A stretch of 64,000 bases of DNA from Spirosoma sordidisoli. Its GTDB lineage: Bacteria; Bacteroidota; Bacteroidia; Cytophagales; Spirosomataceae. Under the pieces are notes generated by a model, which had not been told where the DNA came from, searched no databases, and saw nothing but the letters and a program-made list of their open reading frames with translations. The stretch lies in NCBI RefSeq assembly GCF_004138325.1, contig NZ_SBLB01000004.1, positions 652,722 to 716,721 on the forward strand, given 5' to 3'. A program made the position numbers and the translations under genes. Of this stretch, positions 36,275 through 44,537 are shown piece after piece (position 1 is the stretch's first letter; every line of letters begins with the position of its first letter).

Positions 36275-36544
36275 CTACCAGCTTGCCTTAGTTACGCCCG
36301 GAATCTTGCCCGCCGATGCCATTTCCCGGAATGTTACCCGTGAAATACCAAATTTGCGCATGTAACCCCGGGGCCGCCCCGTCAGTTTGCAGCGATTGTG
36401 CAACCGAACAGGTGATGCATTCTTGGGCAGTTTATCTAAACCGATGTAATCGCCGGCGGCTTTCAGGGCTGCCCGCTTTGCAGCGTATTTGGCAACTAAT
36501 GCCTCGCGTTTCCGCTCCCGTGCTTTTATTGATTCTTTTGCCAT
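36275..36544 (-). CDS. rpsN: 30S ribosomal protein S14
   Basis: An 89-residue S14 of the longer, zinc-free type (only one Cys is visible, in [12 protein letters not shown]). It begins [20 protein letters not shown] and ends [11 protein letters not shown]. It sits in the head of the 30S subunit. It lies between rplE (12 bp) and rpsH (91 bp). Confidence 0.98.
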   Translation of the reverse strand: MAKESIKARERKREALVAKYAAKRAALKAAGDYIGLDKLPKNASPVRLHNRCKLTGRPRGYMRKFGISRVTFREMASAGKIPGVTKASW

Positions 36545-36556
36545 GTCGGTTGGTTA

Positions 36557-37111
36557 TTATTTGCCACTCTTGGCGAACGGCATGCCCATTGCTTTCAACA
36601 GTTCGTAGCTCTCGTTATCCGTATTGGCAGTCGTCACGAAGGTGATGTCCATACCCGAAATCCGGGAAACCTTATCGATGCTGATCTCGGGGAAGATGAT
36701 CTGCTCCTGCACGCCGAAGGTGTAGTTGCCACGACCATCGAAGCCCTTGTCGCTGATGCCTTTAAAGTCACGAACGCGGGGCAACGAAACCGTTGTCAGG
36801 CGATCCAGGAATTCATACATCCGCTCACCACGCAGGGTCACTTTCGCACCGATGGGCATTTTCTCCCGCAGTTTGAAGTTCGAGACGGCTTTCTTCGACA
36901 GAGTCGGGATAGCGCGCTGACCCGTGATGGTCGTCAGTTCTTCGACGCCTACATCAACCAGCTTTTTGTCAGCGACGGCAGCTCCGATCCCTTTGTTGAT
37001 GACAATTTTGCTCAGACGCGGTACTTGCATAACCGACTTATACTGAAACTTGTCTTTCAACTGAGGTACGACCTCGCTCAAATATTTTTCTTTCAGTCTT
37101 GGCGTTGCCAT
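36557..37111 (-). CDS. rplE: 50S ribosomal protein L5
   Basis: A 184-residue 5S rRNA-binding protein of the central protuberance. [38 protein letters not shown] and the C-terminal [16 protein letters not shown] are family marks. It follows rplX by 21 bp. Confidence 0.98.
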   Translation of the reverse strand: MATPRLKEKYLSEVVPQLKDKFQYKSVMQVPRLSKIVINKGIGAAVADKKLVDVGVEELTTITGQRAIPTLSKKAVSNFKLREKMPIGAKVTLRGERMYEFLDRLTTVSLPRVRDFKGISDKGFDGRGNYTFGVQEQIIFPEISIDKVSRISGMDITFVTTANTDNESYELLKAMGMPFAKSGK

Positions 37112-37132
37112 TTTCTTAGACCTTGCTTAGTG

Positions 37133-37495
37133 TTATTGCTTACGATACGAGTCTGGAATCAGGTTACCCGTCTTCTTCGAGTACCGCTGCAATTTGCCAT
37201 TCTCGTTCAGTTTGCGGCCCGTACGGGTCGGCTCGCCCGTAGCAGGATCAACCAGTTTCAGGTTACTGATGTGAATTGATCCTTCCGTTTTAACCAGGCT
37301 CCCCTGTGGGTTCGACGCAGTCGGCTTCATGTGTTTGGTGATCATGGCCACACCCTCAACCCGGGCGCGATCTTTCTCAACGATCACTTCTTTCACTACA
37401 CCGCGCTGGCCCTTTGCGTTTCCACCAATGACCAGAACGGTATCGCCCGTCTGGATATGGAATTTATGTTTCGGCAGCGTTATTTTCTTTTCCAT
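37133..37495 (-). CDS. rplX: 50S ribosomal protein L24
   Basis: A 120-residue assembly initiator of the 50S subunit. It has a KOW motif, GDTVLVIGGNAKGQRGVVKE (about 17-36), then MITKHMKPTASNPQGSLVKTE. It follows rplN with a 3-bp gap. Confidence 0.98.
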   Translation of the reverse strand: MEKKITLPKHKFHIQTGDTVLVIGGNAKGQRGVVKEVIVEKDRARVEGVAMITKHMKPTASNPQGSLVKTEGSIHISNLKLVDPATGEPTRTGRKLNENGKLQRYSKKTGNLIPDSYRKQ

Positions 37496-37498
37496 TGC

Positions 37499-37867
37499 TT
37501 AGATTACCTCCGGCGCTAACGATACAATCTTCATAAACTGTTTCTCGCGCAACTCACGGGCTACGGGTCCGAAGATACGGGTGCCACGTGGCTCATCGTT
37601 GTTGTTGAGCAGTACGGCAGCGTTGTCTTCGAACCGGATGTACGATCCATCTTTCCGACGGATTTCTTTCTTGGTGCGAACCACAACGGCTTTCGAAACC
37701 GTACCCTTTTTCATATTGCTGGACGAGAGGGCCTGCTTCACCGTGACGACAATCTTGTCACCTACTGATGCATACCGTTTGCCCGTACCGCCCAGAACGC
37801 GGATAACCAGTACTTCTTTAGCACCTGAGTTATCGGCTACTCCTAATCTAGATTCTTGCTGTACCAT
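37499..37867 (-). CDS. rplN: 50S ribosomal protein L14
   Basis: A 122-residue protein that binds 23S rRNA at the subunit interface. It begins [20 protein letters not shown]. The signature [20 protein letters not shown] (about 75-94) and [20 protein letters not shown] are present. The gap to rpsQ is 3 bp. Confidence 0.98.
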   Translation of the reverse strand: MVQQESRLGVADNSGAKEVLVIRVLGGTGKRYASVGDKIVVTVKQALSSSNMKKGTVSKAVVVRTKKEIRRKDGSYIRFEDNAAVLLNNNDEPRGTRIFGPVARELREKQFMKIVSLAPEVI

Positions 37868-37870
37868 GGC

Positions 37871-38236
37871 TTACTTCGCTTTTTCGATGATTTCGACTAA
37901 ACGCCAACGTTTGTTTTTGCTCATCGGACGGGTTTCCATAACGCGGACGGTGTCGCCGATGCCGCAGTCATTGTTCTCGTCGTGAACCGTCAGTTTCTTC
38001 GTTTTTTTCTGAAACTTTCCGTACAGCGGGTGCTTTACTTTACGCTCGATCGCAACCGTGATCGTTTTCTGCATCTTGTTGCTCGTTACCCGCCCGATCC
38101 GCTCTTTACGAGCGTTCCGCTCTGTTGTCGACTCACCCGTTTTGGCGGGAGTAGCGACGGCCTGCGGCTGTTCTGTGGCTGCTACCACCGGGGCTTGTGC
38201 TTCCTCCTGTGGTGCTGGTGCTTGTTGCTCTTCCAT
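37871..38236 (-). CDS. rpsQ: 30S ribosomal protein S17 with N-terminal extension
   Basis: The S17 core (about 39-121) begins [20 protein letters not shown], with [20 protein letters not shown] following. It binds 16S rRNA as an early assembly protein. It is preceded by about 38 residues rich in Ala, Gln, Glu, Pro and Thr, giving 121 residues instead of the usual 80-90. No ATG lies near the core start, so the extension appears genuinely translated; a GTG at about residue 17 is the only later alternative. The start is 12 bp after the rpmC stop. Confidence 0.95.
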   Translation of the reverse strand: MEEQQAPAPQEEAQAPVVAATEQPQAVATPAKTGESTTERNARKERIGRVTSNKMQKTITVAIERKVKHPLYGKFQKKTKKLTVHDENNDCGIGDTVRVMETRPMSKNKRWRLVEIIEKAK

Positions 38237-38248
38237 CGTCGTGTCTTA

Positions 38249-38443
38249 TTAGGCTTGCCGCGATTTAGCTGTCAGTTCGGTGTTCAGGCGAGCAATCCGC
38301 TTCCGGCTCTCGCGAATGCGCATGGGGTTCTCGATTGGAGACACGGCATGGGCAAACTTCAGTTTCAGCAAACGATTCTGTTCGGCACCGATCTCGGCAC
38401 GAATTTCATCGACCGACAATCCTTTCAAATCTTCTTTTTTCAT
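38249..38443 (-). CDS. rpmC: 50S ribosomal protein L29
   Basis: A 64-residue two-helix protein near the peptide exit tunnel. It has MKKEDLKGLSVDEIRAEIGA and KLKFAHAVSPIENPMRIRES. It lies between rplP (21 bp) and rpsQ (12 bp), the standard order. Confidence 0.98.
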   Translation of the reverse strand: MKKEDLKGLSVDEIRAEIGAEQNRLLKLKFAHAVSPIENPMRIRESRKRIARLNTELTAKSRQA

Positions 38444-38464
38444 TTTGTTCGTCGCTTAGGGGGA

Positions 38465-38896
38465 CTAGTCTTCGACTTGCTCCTGATAATCACGCCGGAC
38501 AACAAACTTGGTCCGAACCGGTAATTTCTGAGCGGCCAGGCGGAGCGCTTCCATGCCTGTTGCCAGATCAACACCCGTCGTTTCGAACATGATCGTACCA
38601 GGCTTTACCACGGCAACCCAATACTCAGGGGCACCTTTACCTTTACCCATCCGTACTTCAGCCGGCTTTTTGGTGATCGGCTTATCGGGGAAAATGCGAA
38701 TCCAAACCTGACCTTCGCGTTTCATGGCCCGGGTTACGGAGATACGGGCGGCTTCAATCTGGCGGGCGGTGATACGACCCGGCTCCAGTGACTTAATGCC
38801 GAACGTACCGAAGGCAATCTCATGACCGCGCGATGCGATACCTGGAATCCTGCCTTTATGCTGCTTACGGAATTTAGTTCTTTTTGGCTGTAACAT
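38465..38896 (-). CDS. rplP: 50S ribosomal protein L16
   Basis: A 143-residue protein that helps organise the A site. It begins [40 protein letters not shown] and [20 protein letters not shown] are the signature segments. The gap to rpsC is 87 bp and is filled by a palindromic repeat. Confidence 0.98.
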   Translation of the reverse strand: MLQPKRTKFRKQHKGRIPGIASRGHEIAFGTFGIKSLEPGRITARQIEAARISVTRAMKREGQVWIRIFPDKPITKKPAEVRMGKGKGAPEYWVAVVKPGTIMFETTGVDLATGMEALRLAAQKLPVRTKFVVRRDYQEQVED

Positions 38897-38906
38897 CTGT
38901 ATAAGA

Positions 38907-38980
38907 AGTTTACAGTTTGCAGTTTTCCGTTTCCTGCCCGGGCTTCACAACCACTGAACCGAAAACCGAAAACTGAAACT
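38907..38980. repeat. Palindromic element, AGTTTTCGGTT family, copy 3 (rpsC-rplP gap)
   Basis: The left arm AGTTTGCAGTTTTCCGTTT aligns with the complement of the right arm AACCGAAAACTGAAACT with few mismatches. The centre is CCCGGG-like. It is the same kind of element as at 29114 and 30934. Confidence 0.6.
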
Positions 38981-38983
38981 CAT

Positions 38984-39871
38984 TTATCGTCTTGGACCTC
39001 CACCGCCCCGGTTACCGCCAGCACCCTGGCCACCGCCCCGGTTGTTACCACCACGGCCGCCACCCTGGCCACCGCGGTTGTTACCACCCCGATCGTTGCC
39101 ACCGCGGTCACCACGACCACGACCACCGCGGTCGTTGCCATCGCGGTCACCACGCGGACCCCGGCGATCGCCACGGTCGTTGGCACCAGCAGCCCGCTCA
39201 CCGGCCTGCGCCTGGCTCATCATAGCGGCTGGCGACAGATCGCGCTTGCCGTAGACTTCACCTTTGAAGATCCAGACTTTGATACCGATCTTGCCGTATA
39301 CAGTCTGCGCTTCCGAGATAGCATAGTCGATATCGGCACGCAGGGTGTGAAGAGGTACACGACCTTCTTTGTACTGCTCCGAGCGGGCAATTTCAGCACC
39401 ACCCAGACGACCCGATACTTTCACTTTGATACCCTGTGCGCCTACGCGGATGGCCGACTGGATAGCCTGCTTCATGGCGCGACGGAACGAGATACGAGCC
39501 TGCAGTTGCTGAGCAATCGCTTCACCAACCAGTTTGGCATCAATTTCGGGCCGCTTGATCTCGAAAATGTTGATCTGTACGTCTTTGCCCGTGATGTTTT
39601 TCAGCTCTTCTTTGATCTTGTCAACTTCGCCACCGCCTTTACCAATCACGATACCCGGACGGGCTGTGTGAATGGTCAGCGTTACGCGCTTCAGGGTACG
39701 CTCGATAACGACCCGCGCAATGGCGCCTTTCGGAATACGAGCCGCTACGTATTTCCGGATTTTCTCGTCTTCAACGAGTTTGTCCGAAAACTCTTTGCCG
39801 CCGTACCAGCTTGATTCCCAGCCCCGAACAATACCAAGTCGTAGGCCAACTGGATTAATTTTTTGTCCCAT
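38984..39871 (-). CDS. rpsC: 30S ribosomal protein S3 with RGG-rich C-terminal tail
   Basis: The normal S3 (about residues 1-228) has [20 protein letters not shown], the KH-domain [20 protein letters not shown] and the C-terminal [21 protein letters not shown]3 lines the mRNA entry tunnel and has helicase activity. It continues into about 67 residues made almost only of Gly, Arg, Asn and Asp with many RGG and RGD triplets, ending GGGPRR. Such tails bind RNA in other proteins. The DNA of the tail is GC-rich and repetitive, but the frame stays open, so it is coding. Confidence 0.96.
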   Translation of the reverse strand: MGQKINPVGLRLGIVRGWESSWYGGKEFSDKLVEDEKIRKYVAARIPKGAIARVVIERTLKRVTLTIHTARPGIVIGKGGGEVDKIKEELKNITGKDVQINIFEIKRPEIDAKLVGEAIAQQLQARISFRRAMKQAIQSAIRVGAQGIKVKVSGRLGGAEIARSEQYKEGRVPLHTLRADIDYAISEAQTVYGKIGIKVWIFKGEVYGKRDLSPAAMMSQAQAGERAAGANDRGDRRGPRGDRDGNDRGGRGRGDRGGNDRGGNNRGGQGGGRGGNNRGGGQGAGGNRGGGGPRR

Positions 39872-39874
39872 TTC

Positions 39875-40267
39875 TTAGTTCTCGTTTTCTGGGGTTTGTG
39901 CTTCTGCCTGCTCTAACACCGGCTGGGCTGCGCTGTCGATCACGATGGTGATGTGGTTCGAGCGTTTCCGGATCCGGTGACCACGACCCTGCGGAGCCGG
40001 ACGAAGACGCTTCAGCATCGGACCGCCGTCGACGAAGATCGTTTTTACATAGAGGTCGGCGTCTTCGATACGCTCGTCCTCGTTCTTCTGCTGCCAGTTG
40101 GCTACTGCCGACAGCAGCACCTTCTGTAGTATAGCGGCACTAGCCTGAGGCTGGTATTTTAACAGACCCAACGCCCGGCTTACGCGCTGACCCCGAATCA
40201 GGTCGGCGATCAACCGCATCTTACGGGGCGACGTGGGCACATCTTTAAGTCTTGCTACTGCTTCCAT
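39875..40267 (-). CDS. rplV: 50S ribosomal protein L22
   Basis: A 130-residue protein whose hairpin lines the peptide exit tunnel. [20 protein letters not shown] and [20 protein letters not shown] (hairpin) are visible. A polar tail ([14 protein letters not shown]) extends beyond the core. The stop is 3 bp before rpsC. Confidence 0.97.
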   Translation of the reverse strand: MEAVARLKDVPTSPRKMRLIADLIRGQRVSRALGLLKYQPQASAAILQKVLLSAVANWQQKNEDERIEDADLYVKTIFVDGGPMLKRLRPAPQGRGHRIRKRSNHITIVIDSAAQPVLEQAEAQTPENEN

Positions 40268-40275
40268 GTTTGTAT

Positions 40276-40335
40276 GGCTTTGGGCCTGGGAGAAGGGGCG
40301 TTGGGGTAAGTTACCCGAGCCCGCTGCCCAAAACC
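40276..40335. repeat. Imperfect palindrome between rpsS and rplV
   Basis: GGCTTTGGGCCTGGG (40276-40290) is partly complementary to CCCGAGCCCGCTGCCCAAAACC (40314-40335). It resembles the element at 28002-28062. Confidence 0.4.
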
Positions 40336-40345
40336 CTATGCTAGT

Positions 40346-40624
40346 TTATCGTTTGCCCTTGTCTTTCTTCGCGGTGTGTCCCCGGAAGTTGCGGGTCGGC
40401 GAGAATTCGCCGAGCTTGTGTCCTACCATGTTCTCCGTGACGTAGACCGGAATGAACTTGTTGCCGTTATGAACAGCGAACGTGTGGCCAACGAAATCCG
40501 GCGAGATCATAGAACGACGCGACCAGGTTTTGATGACCGATTTCTTACCCGAATCGTTCTGCGCCTGGACTTTGTTGTCTAGGCGAAAATCAATATATGG
40601 GCCTTTTTTGAGTGAACGTGCCAT
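40346..40624 (-). CDS. rpsS: 30S ribosomal protein S19
   Basis: A 92-residue head protein that forms a complex with S13. It begins [20 protein letters not shown] and has [20 protein letters not shown] and [20 protein letters not shown]. It lies 9 bp after rplB. Confidence 0.98.
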   Translation of the reverse strand: MARSLKKGPYIDFRLDNKVQAQNDSGKKSVIKTWSRRSMISPDFVGHTFAVHNGNKFIPVYVTENMVGHKLGEFSPTRNFRGHTAKKDKGKR

Positions 40625-40633
40625 TGTTATCTG

Positions 40634-41458
40634 TTACTTTTTGCGTCGGCTAATAATCATGCTGTTCGAAGCCTTGTTCTTCTTGCGGGTCTTCTGACCT
40701 TTGGCCATCTGACCGTTGCGCGAGCGTGGGTGACCACCCGAAGCCCGGCCTTCGCCACCACCCATGGGGTGATCGACAGGGTTCATTACGACGGCACGGG
40801 TACGGGGGCGAATGCCCAGCCAGCGGTTACGACCGGCTTTACCCATGACCACGTTCATGTGATCGGGGTTCGATACCGAACCAACCGTAGCCATACCTGC
40901 GCTCAGTACCCGGCGGGTTTCGCCCGAAGGCAACCGCAGGATAGCATATTTATCTTCACGACCAACTAATTGGGCATATGTACCGGCCGAACGGGCCATC
41001 GAGCCCCCTTTGCCGGGTGTCAGCTCAATGTTATGAACGATTGTACCGATTGGCATAGCGCTCAGCGGCAGAGCATTACCCACATCCGGCGTAGACCCTT
41101 CGCCCGACATGATCGTCTGGCCAACGGTGATACCCTGGGGGGCAATGATGTAGCGTTTCTCGCCGTCAGCGTATTGTACCAGCGAGATACGGGCCGAACG
41201 GTTGGGATCATACTCTACAGTCAAAACTTCGGCGGGCTGGCCGACTTTATCGCGCTTGAAGTCAATGATGCGGTAGTGCCGCTTATGACCTCCACCAATG
41301 TAGCGCATAGTGCGGTGACCTTCGCTATTGCGGCCACCGGTTCTCTTCAGGGGCTCCAGCAGGCTTTTTTCCGGCTTGGAGGCTGTCAGTTCCGCAAAAT
41401 CAGGTGCCACCCGGAAGCGGGTACCTGGCGTAACTGGTCTCATTTTTTTAACTCCCAT
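40634..41458 (-). CDS. rplB: 50S ribosomal protein L2
   Basis: A 274-residue protein needed for subunit association and the peptidyl-transferase centre. [20 protein letters not shown] (about 44-63), [20 protein letters not shown] and the C-terminal [20 protein letters not shown] (conserved His) are all present. It has the normal order after rplW. Confidence 0.98.
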   Translation of the reverse strand: MGVKKMRPVTPGTRFRVAPDFAELTASKPEKSLLEPLKRTGGRNSEGHRTMRYIGGGHKRHYRIIDFKRDKVGQPAEVLTVEYDPNRSARISLVQYADGEKRYIIAPQGITVGQTIMSGEGSTPDVGNALPLSAMPIGTIVHNIELTPGKGGSMARSAGTYAQLVGREDKYAILRLPSGETRRVLSAGMATVGSVSNPDHMNVVMGKAGRNRWLGIRPRTRAVVMNPVDHPMGGGEGRASGGHPRSRNGQMAKGQKTRKKNKASNSMIISRRKK

Positions 41459-41488
41459 GACTGATTAATTGGTAGGGCAATGCCCGGT

Positions 41489-41776
41489 TTACAGGTCAGC
41501 GTAGATATCGATTACTTCGCCTTCTGCCACCGTTACAATTGCCTTCTTGGTGGTTGGGGTCTTACCCGTTACAATGCGTCCGTTGATGTTCTTGCTCCGC
41601 TTCTTGCCGTACACACGCATGGTGTGAACCGAAGAAACATTAACACCATACATCTTCTCGATGGCTTTGCCGATTTCGAGTTTGTTCGCTTTTAGCTCGA
41701 CCTCAAAAGCATACTTTCCCTGCTTGTTCAGGTCCGTCATCTTTTCGGTGACGATTGGTCGTTTCAGTACGTTCAT
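41489..41776 (-). CDS. rplW: 50S ribosomal protein L23
   Basis: A 95-residue exit-tunnel protein that docks trigger factor and SRP. MNVLKRPIVTEKMTDLNKQG and the flexible-loop region RVYGKKRSKNINGRIVTGKT are visible. Its start overlaps the rplD stop by 4 bp. Confidence 0.98.
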   Translation of the reverse strand: MNVLKRPIVTEKMTDLNKQGKYAFEVELKANKLEIGKAIEKMYGVNVSSVHTMRVYGKKRSKNINGRIVTGKTPTTKKAIVTVAEGEVIDIYADL

Positions 41777-42411
41777 GAGTTTGCGTTGTCGAAGAGCGTT
41801 TGGATGGATGTCAGTGCTTCTTCGCTGATGAGCAGTTGATCAGCGTTCATCAGGTCATAGGTATTTACCTGAGAAGCCGTCGTTACTTTCGTCTTCTGCA
41901 CGTTCCGGCTCGACAGAACCACGTTCTGGTTAACGTCAGGCAGAATCAGCAGCGTTTTGCGACCGGTCACCTTGAGGTCATTCAGGAACTGGATATAATC
42001 TTTCGTGCGGGGTGCTTCGAGCGTAAGGCTGTCAATAACCGAAATCTTGTCGGCCTGCGCTTTTACGGCAAATGCCGATTTGCGGGCCAGCGATTTCACT
42101 TTCTTGTTCAGCTTGAAGCTATAATCGCGGGGACGGGGACCGAAGATCGTACCACCACCTACGAATACAGGCGATTTGGCACTACCGGCGCGGGCACCAC
42201 CCGTACCTTTTTGTTTCTTCAGTTTGCGGGTCGAGTGGGCGTTTTCAGCACGCTCTTTCGCTTTGTGCGTACCCTGGCGCTGGTTGGCCAGATACTGTTT
42301 CACGTCGAGGTAAATCGCGTGCTGATTGGGCTGGATACCGAAGACTTCTTCGGGCAGGGTAACTTTCTTGCCGGTGTCTTCGCCTTTGCTGTTATATACG
42401 ATTACTTCCAT
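41773..42411 (-). CDS. rplD: 50S ribosomal protein L4
   Basis: A 212-residue protein with a long loop into the exit tunnel (KLKKQKGTGGARAGSAKSPV) and the FGPRPRDYSFKLNKKVKSLA segment. In E. coli L4 represses the S10 operon by acting on its leader. A different, hairpin-rich leader is present here upstream of rplC. It overlaps rplW by 4 bp. Confidence 0.98.
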   Translation of the reverse strand: MEVIVYNSKGEDTGKKVTLPEEVFGIQPNQHAIYLDVKQYLANQRQGTHKAKERAENAHSTRKLKKQKGTGGARAGSAKSPVFVGGGTIFGPRPRDYSFKLNKKVKSLARKSAFAVKAQADKISVIDSLTLEAPRTKDYIQFLNDLKVTGRKTLLILPDVNQNVVLSSRNVQKTKVTTASQVNTYDLMNADQLLISEEALTSIQTLFDNANS

Positions 42412-42414
42412 GGC

Positions 42415-43035
42415 CTATTTCTCGATAATAACGTATGAATTCTTAGCCCCCGGAATAGAACCGCTTACAACGAGCAGGTTTTGCTCGGGCATTACGCGCA
42501 ACACACGCAGGTTTTGCACTTTCACGCGATTGCCACCCATGCGACCGGCCATGCGCAGGCCTTTGAATACCCGCGAGGGGAACGAACAGGCGCCAATCGA
42601 ACCCGGGTGACGACCCCGGTTATGCTGGCCGTGCGTCTGACCGCCTACCCCACCGAATCCATGACGTTTCACAACGCCCTGAAAACCGCGGCCTTTGGCG
42701 GTTCCGACTACGTCAACGAAATCAGTTTCGTTGAAAACGTCGGCTACCGTAAGTGTTGCTCCGAGGCTCAACTCCTGCTCAAATTCTTTGAATTCAACCA
42801 GTTTGCGCTTCGGGGTGGTACCAGCTTTCTTGAAGTGGCCCAGCTCCGGCTTGTTGGTGTGCTTTTCTTTACGCTCGCCATAACCCAGTTGCACAGCCGC
42901 GTAGCCGTCTTTCTCGACGCTACGAACTTGAGTTACGACACAGGGACCCGTCTCAATCACTGTACATGCCAGAGCCTGCCCGTCCGCATTGTACACGCTG
43001 GTCATCCCGATTTTCTTGCCAATTAAACCAGACAT
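42415..43035 (-). CDS. rplC: 50S ribosomal protein L3, first gene of the operon
   Basis: A 206-residue early assembly protein near the peptidyl-transferase centre. The ATG at 43035 gives [19 protein letters not shown], the family start. The frame stays open 54 codons further upstream, but that segment covers a promoter box and is not L3-like. [20 protein letters not shown] and [20 protein letters not shown] are diagnostic. rpsJ does not precede it, which is unusual. The upstream region carries two -7 boxes. Confidence 0.97.
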   Translation of the reverse strand: MSGLIGKKIGMTSVYNADGQALACTVIETGPCVVTQVRSVEKDGYAAVQLGYGERKEKHTNKPELGHFKKAGTTPKRKLVEFKEFEQELSLGATLTVADVFNETDFVDVVGTAKGRGFQGVVKRHGFGGVGGQTHGQHNRGRHPGSIGACSFPSRVFKGLRMAGRMGGNRVKVQNLRVLRVMPEQNLLVVSGSIPGAKNSYVIIEK

Positions 43036-43108
43036 TTGTGTTTGTTTAAAGTAAGCAGGTAATTTAAGGTACTCGTTTCCAGACCCGGCGACTTGCCAAA
43101 TCGGGCCG

Positions 43109-43116
43109 CAAAAGTA
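43109..43116 (-). promoter_or_regulatory. Proximal -7 promoter box (P2) for the ribosomal operon
   Basis: TACTTTTG on the minus strand matches TAnnTTTG exactly and is followed by C, as is common. It lies 73 bp before the rplC start and downstream of the terminator-like hairpin. No clear -33 TTTG is seen at 19 nt. Confidence 0.5.
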
Positions 43117-43173
43117 GGCAAATAGTAGGATACTTCCTAGTATCTGCTTCGTTTTCAGGCCCTCAAACAACAT

Positions 43174-43204
43174 GAAAAAAGGTCGGGCGCGTTGCACCTG
43201 ACCT
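43174..43204 (-). terminator. Terminator/attenuator-like hairpin upstream of rplC
   Basis: On the minus strand AGGTC and GACCT pair, then one mismatch, then GG/CC. Six T residues follow. It sits between two promoter boxes, so it may end a short RNA from the distal promoter or attenuate the operon. Confidence 0.6.
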
Positions 43205-43318
43205 TAAACAGGCAGACAAGACCCCGCTATGCAAGGTTTGTTTGCCTAAAAGTCAGATGTGGTTTCTGCCGAGGCAGACCTTCACCCTCGTATGTTGTTG
43301 ATTCGTGTGCCGAGTTTG
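43174..43318 (-). ncRNA. Candidate structured leader or small RNA upstream of rplC
   Basis: The segment runs from just after the distal -7 box to the T-tract of the hairpin at 43174-43204. It can fold into at least three helices: TCTGC/GCAGA with a 4-nt loop (43265-43278), a 10-bp AGGCAnACAA-type stem (43210-43219 with 43238-43247, one mismatch), and the terminator hairpin. It has no ORF of note. It could be an r-protein-responsive leader or an independent small RNA. The family was not recognised. Confidence 0.4.
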
Positions 43319-43324
43319 GGAGTG

Positions 43325-43332
43325 CAAAAGTA
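43325..43332 (-). promoter_or_regulatory. Distal -7 promoter box (P1) upstream of rplC
   Basis: TACTTTTG matches TAnnTTTG exactly. A TTTG lies 14 nt upstream, which is shorter than the usual 19-nt spacer. Transcription would cross the structured region 43174-43318. The rest of the gap up to 43442 shows no other feature. Confidence 0.5.
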
Positions 43333-43442
43333 GACAATTAGTCTGACAAACAGAAAAATATTCCAAAAATTTAATCGACTTTCTGACTGGGATAACCGAA
43401 CCCGACCTAGCTTGGCTCCTTCACAGTATTTGGCCTATTGGC

Positions 43443-44537
43443 CTATCGGAAGAAAAACCGCGACGGACCAATCTCGGCCCGTACCGAATCAATCAGCGCG
43501 CCACCCGGCTGGTAACGGATTACGTACCCGGCCTGCTTGTAAGAAGGTGTTACCCCGGCGTAGATAATGCCCGTTTGCGGATCAACCCCCAGCCCACTGA
43601 ACAGCCGCCCGATAAACGGACTCGTAGCCGGTATGCTGGTATCATCGATGCCGAAGCGGTAGGTTTCCCCTTTCTGCCGATAGTTATCAGCCGCGTCGTA
43701 GAACGAGTTGACAAAATAGAACGTCTTCTTATCCTGGCTCAGCGCAAACGAACCCGGTGTTTTGGGCGACCCGCCTACCTTGAGCCGCTTGTCGACAACT
43801 TTACTGGCCGTATTGACCCGTACCATTTCGTTGGTCTCCTGCACGTACGCCCACAGCCGCCCGTTTGCATCAACGTCAATGGGGTTGGTGTTTACCCCGA
43901 CATCGATACCGGGTTGTTTCAGTTCATCCGTTTCGGTATTAATTACGGTCAGGGTCCGGTCGCCCCCGTCGCTGCCGACAAAAGCTTCACTGCCAACCAC
44001 GGTGATCCGGTTAGCGCCTTTGGGCAGCGTAATTTTTTTGGAAACCGTACGCGATGCCAGGTTCACCACCAGTACGTAGCCGGGGCTGGCGAAGAAGTTA
44101 GCTCCGCTGCCTGTAGCTCCCCAGCAGGTGATATAGGCTTTGTTGAGACCTGCCCGGACAACGTAACGCGGATTCTCTACGTCGGGCGCTTTCAGGGTAG
44201 TCAGCGATTTGAAGGTACCGATTTCGACAATTTCGATTTTATCCTGCCCAGCCGTACTGTTATCGACCAGGATGATTCCTTTCCCGTCAATTTCTGTGTA
44301 ATCCTGCAAACCGCCGGTCAGCGTCCGCGCGTTGGCTGCGTTGAAGATGTCAGTGGCTGGGTTGGTGCTGTTGCGCGCCAGGAAGGTGATGGACCCGTTG
44401 TTGTCCGTAAAATTTCCGGAGTTCAGGATATAAGCGCCCGACTCGTAGGGAGACGGTGTCGGGTCGGTGGTATTACAGCTCCAGAGGCCGACCGCCAACA
44501 AGCTGGTCACGAGTGCGTTGGTCAATTGATTAGTCAT
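43443..44537 (-). CDS. DUF5074/YncE-like beta-propeller lipoprotein of the cobalamin locus
   Basis: About 364 residues from the ATG at 44537 (MTNQLTNALVTSLLAVGLWS), followed by the lipobox Cys. An upstream in-frame ATG at 44597 lies well inside the receptor gene and was not used. The body has repeated seven-bladed-propeller-type units (AYITCWG, VNTETDEL-like and FYFVNSFYD segments). It overlaps the stop of the TonB receptor by 8 bp, so the two are co-translated. In Bacteroidota such lipoproteins often accompany B12 receptors, probably as surface corrinoid-handling partners; that role is inference. Confidence 0.82.
   Translation of the reverse strand: MTNQLTNALVTSLLAVGLWSCNTTDPTPSPYESGAYILNSGNFTDNNGSITFLARNSTNPATDIFNAANARTLTGGLQDYTEIDGKGIILVDNSTAGQDKIEIVEIGTFKSLTTLKAPDVENPRYVVRAGLNKAYITCWGATGSGANFFASPGYVLVVNLASRTVSKKITLPKGANRITVVGSEAFVGSDGGDRTLTVINTETDELKQPGIDVGVNTNPIDVDANGRLWAYVQETNEMVRVNTASKVVDKRLKVGGSPKTPGSFALSQDKKTFYFVNSFYDAADNYRQKGETYRFGIDDTSIPATSPFIGRLFSGLGVDPQTGIIYAGVTPSYKQAGYVIRYQPGGALIDSVRAEIGPSRFFFR

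Noticed and set aside
38992..39254. Open frames opposite the rpsC tail encoding His/Arg/Pro-rich proteins
   Set aside because: They are antisense shadows of the GC-rich RGG-coding repeat.
43036..43197. 54-codon upstream extension of the rplC frame
   Set aside because: It covers an exact -7 promoter box and a terminator-like hairpin, and the family start [10 protein letters not shown] is at 43035.
43174..43318. Bacterial SRP or 6S RNA
   Set aside because: The GGAAGG-type SRP loop is missing and the fold is not a single long bulged stem as in 6S.
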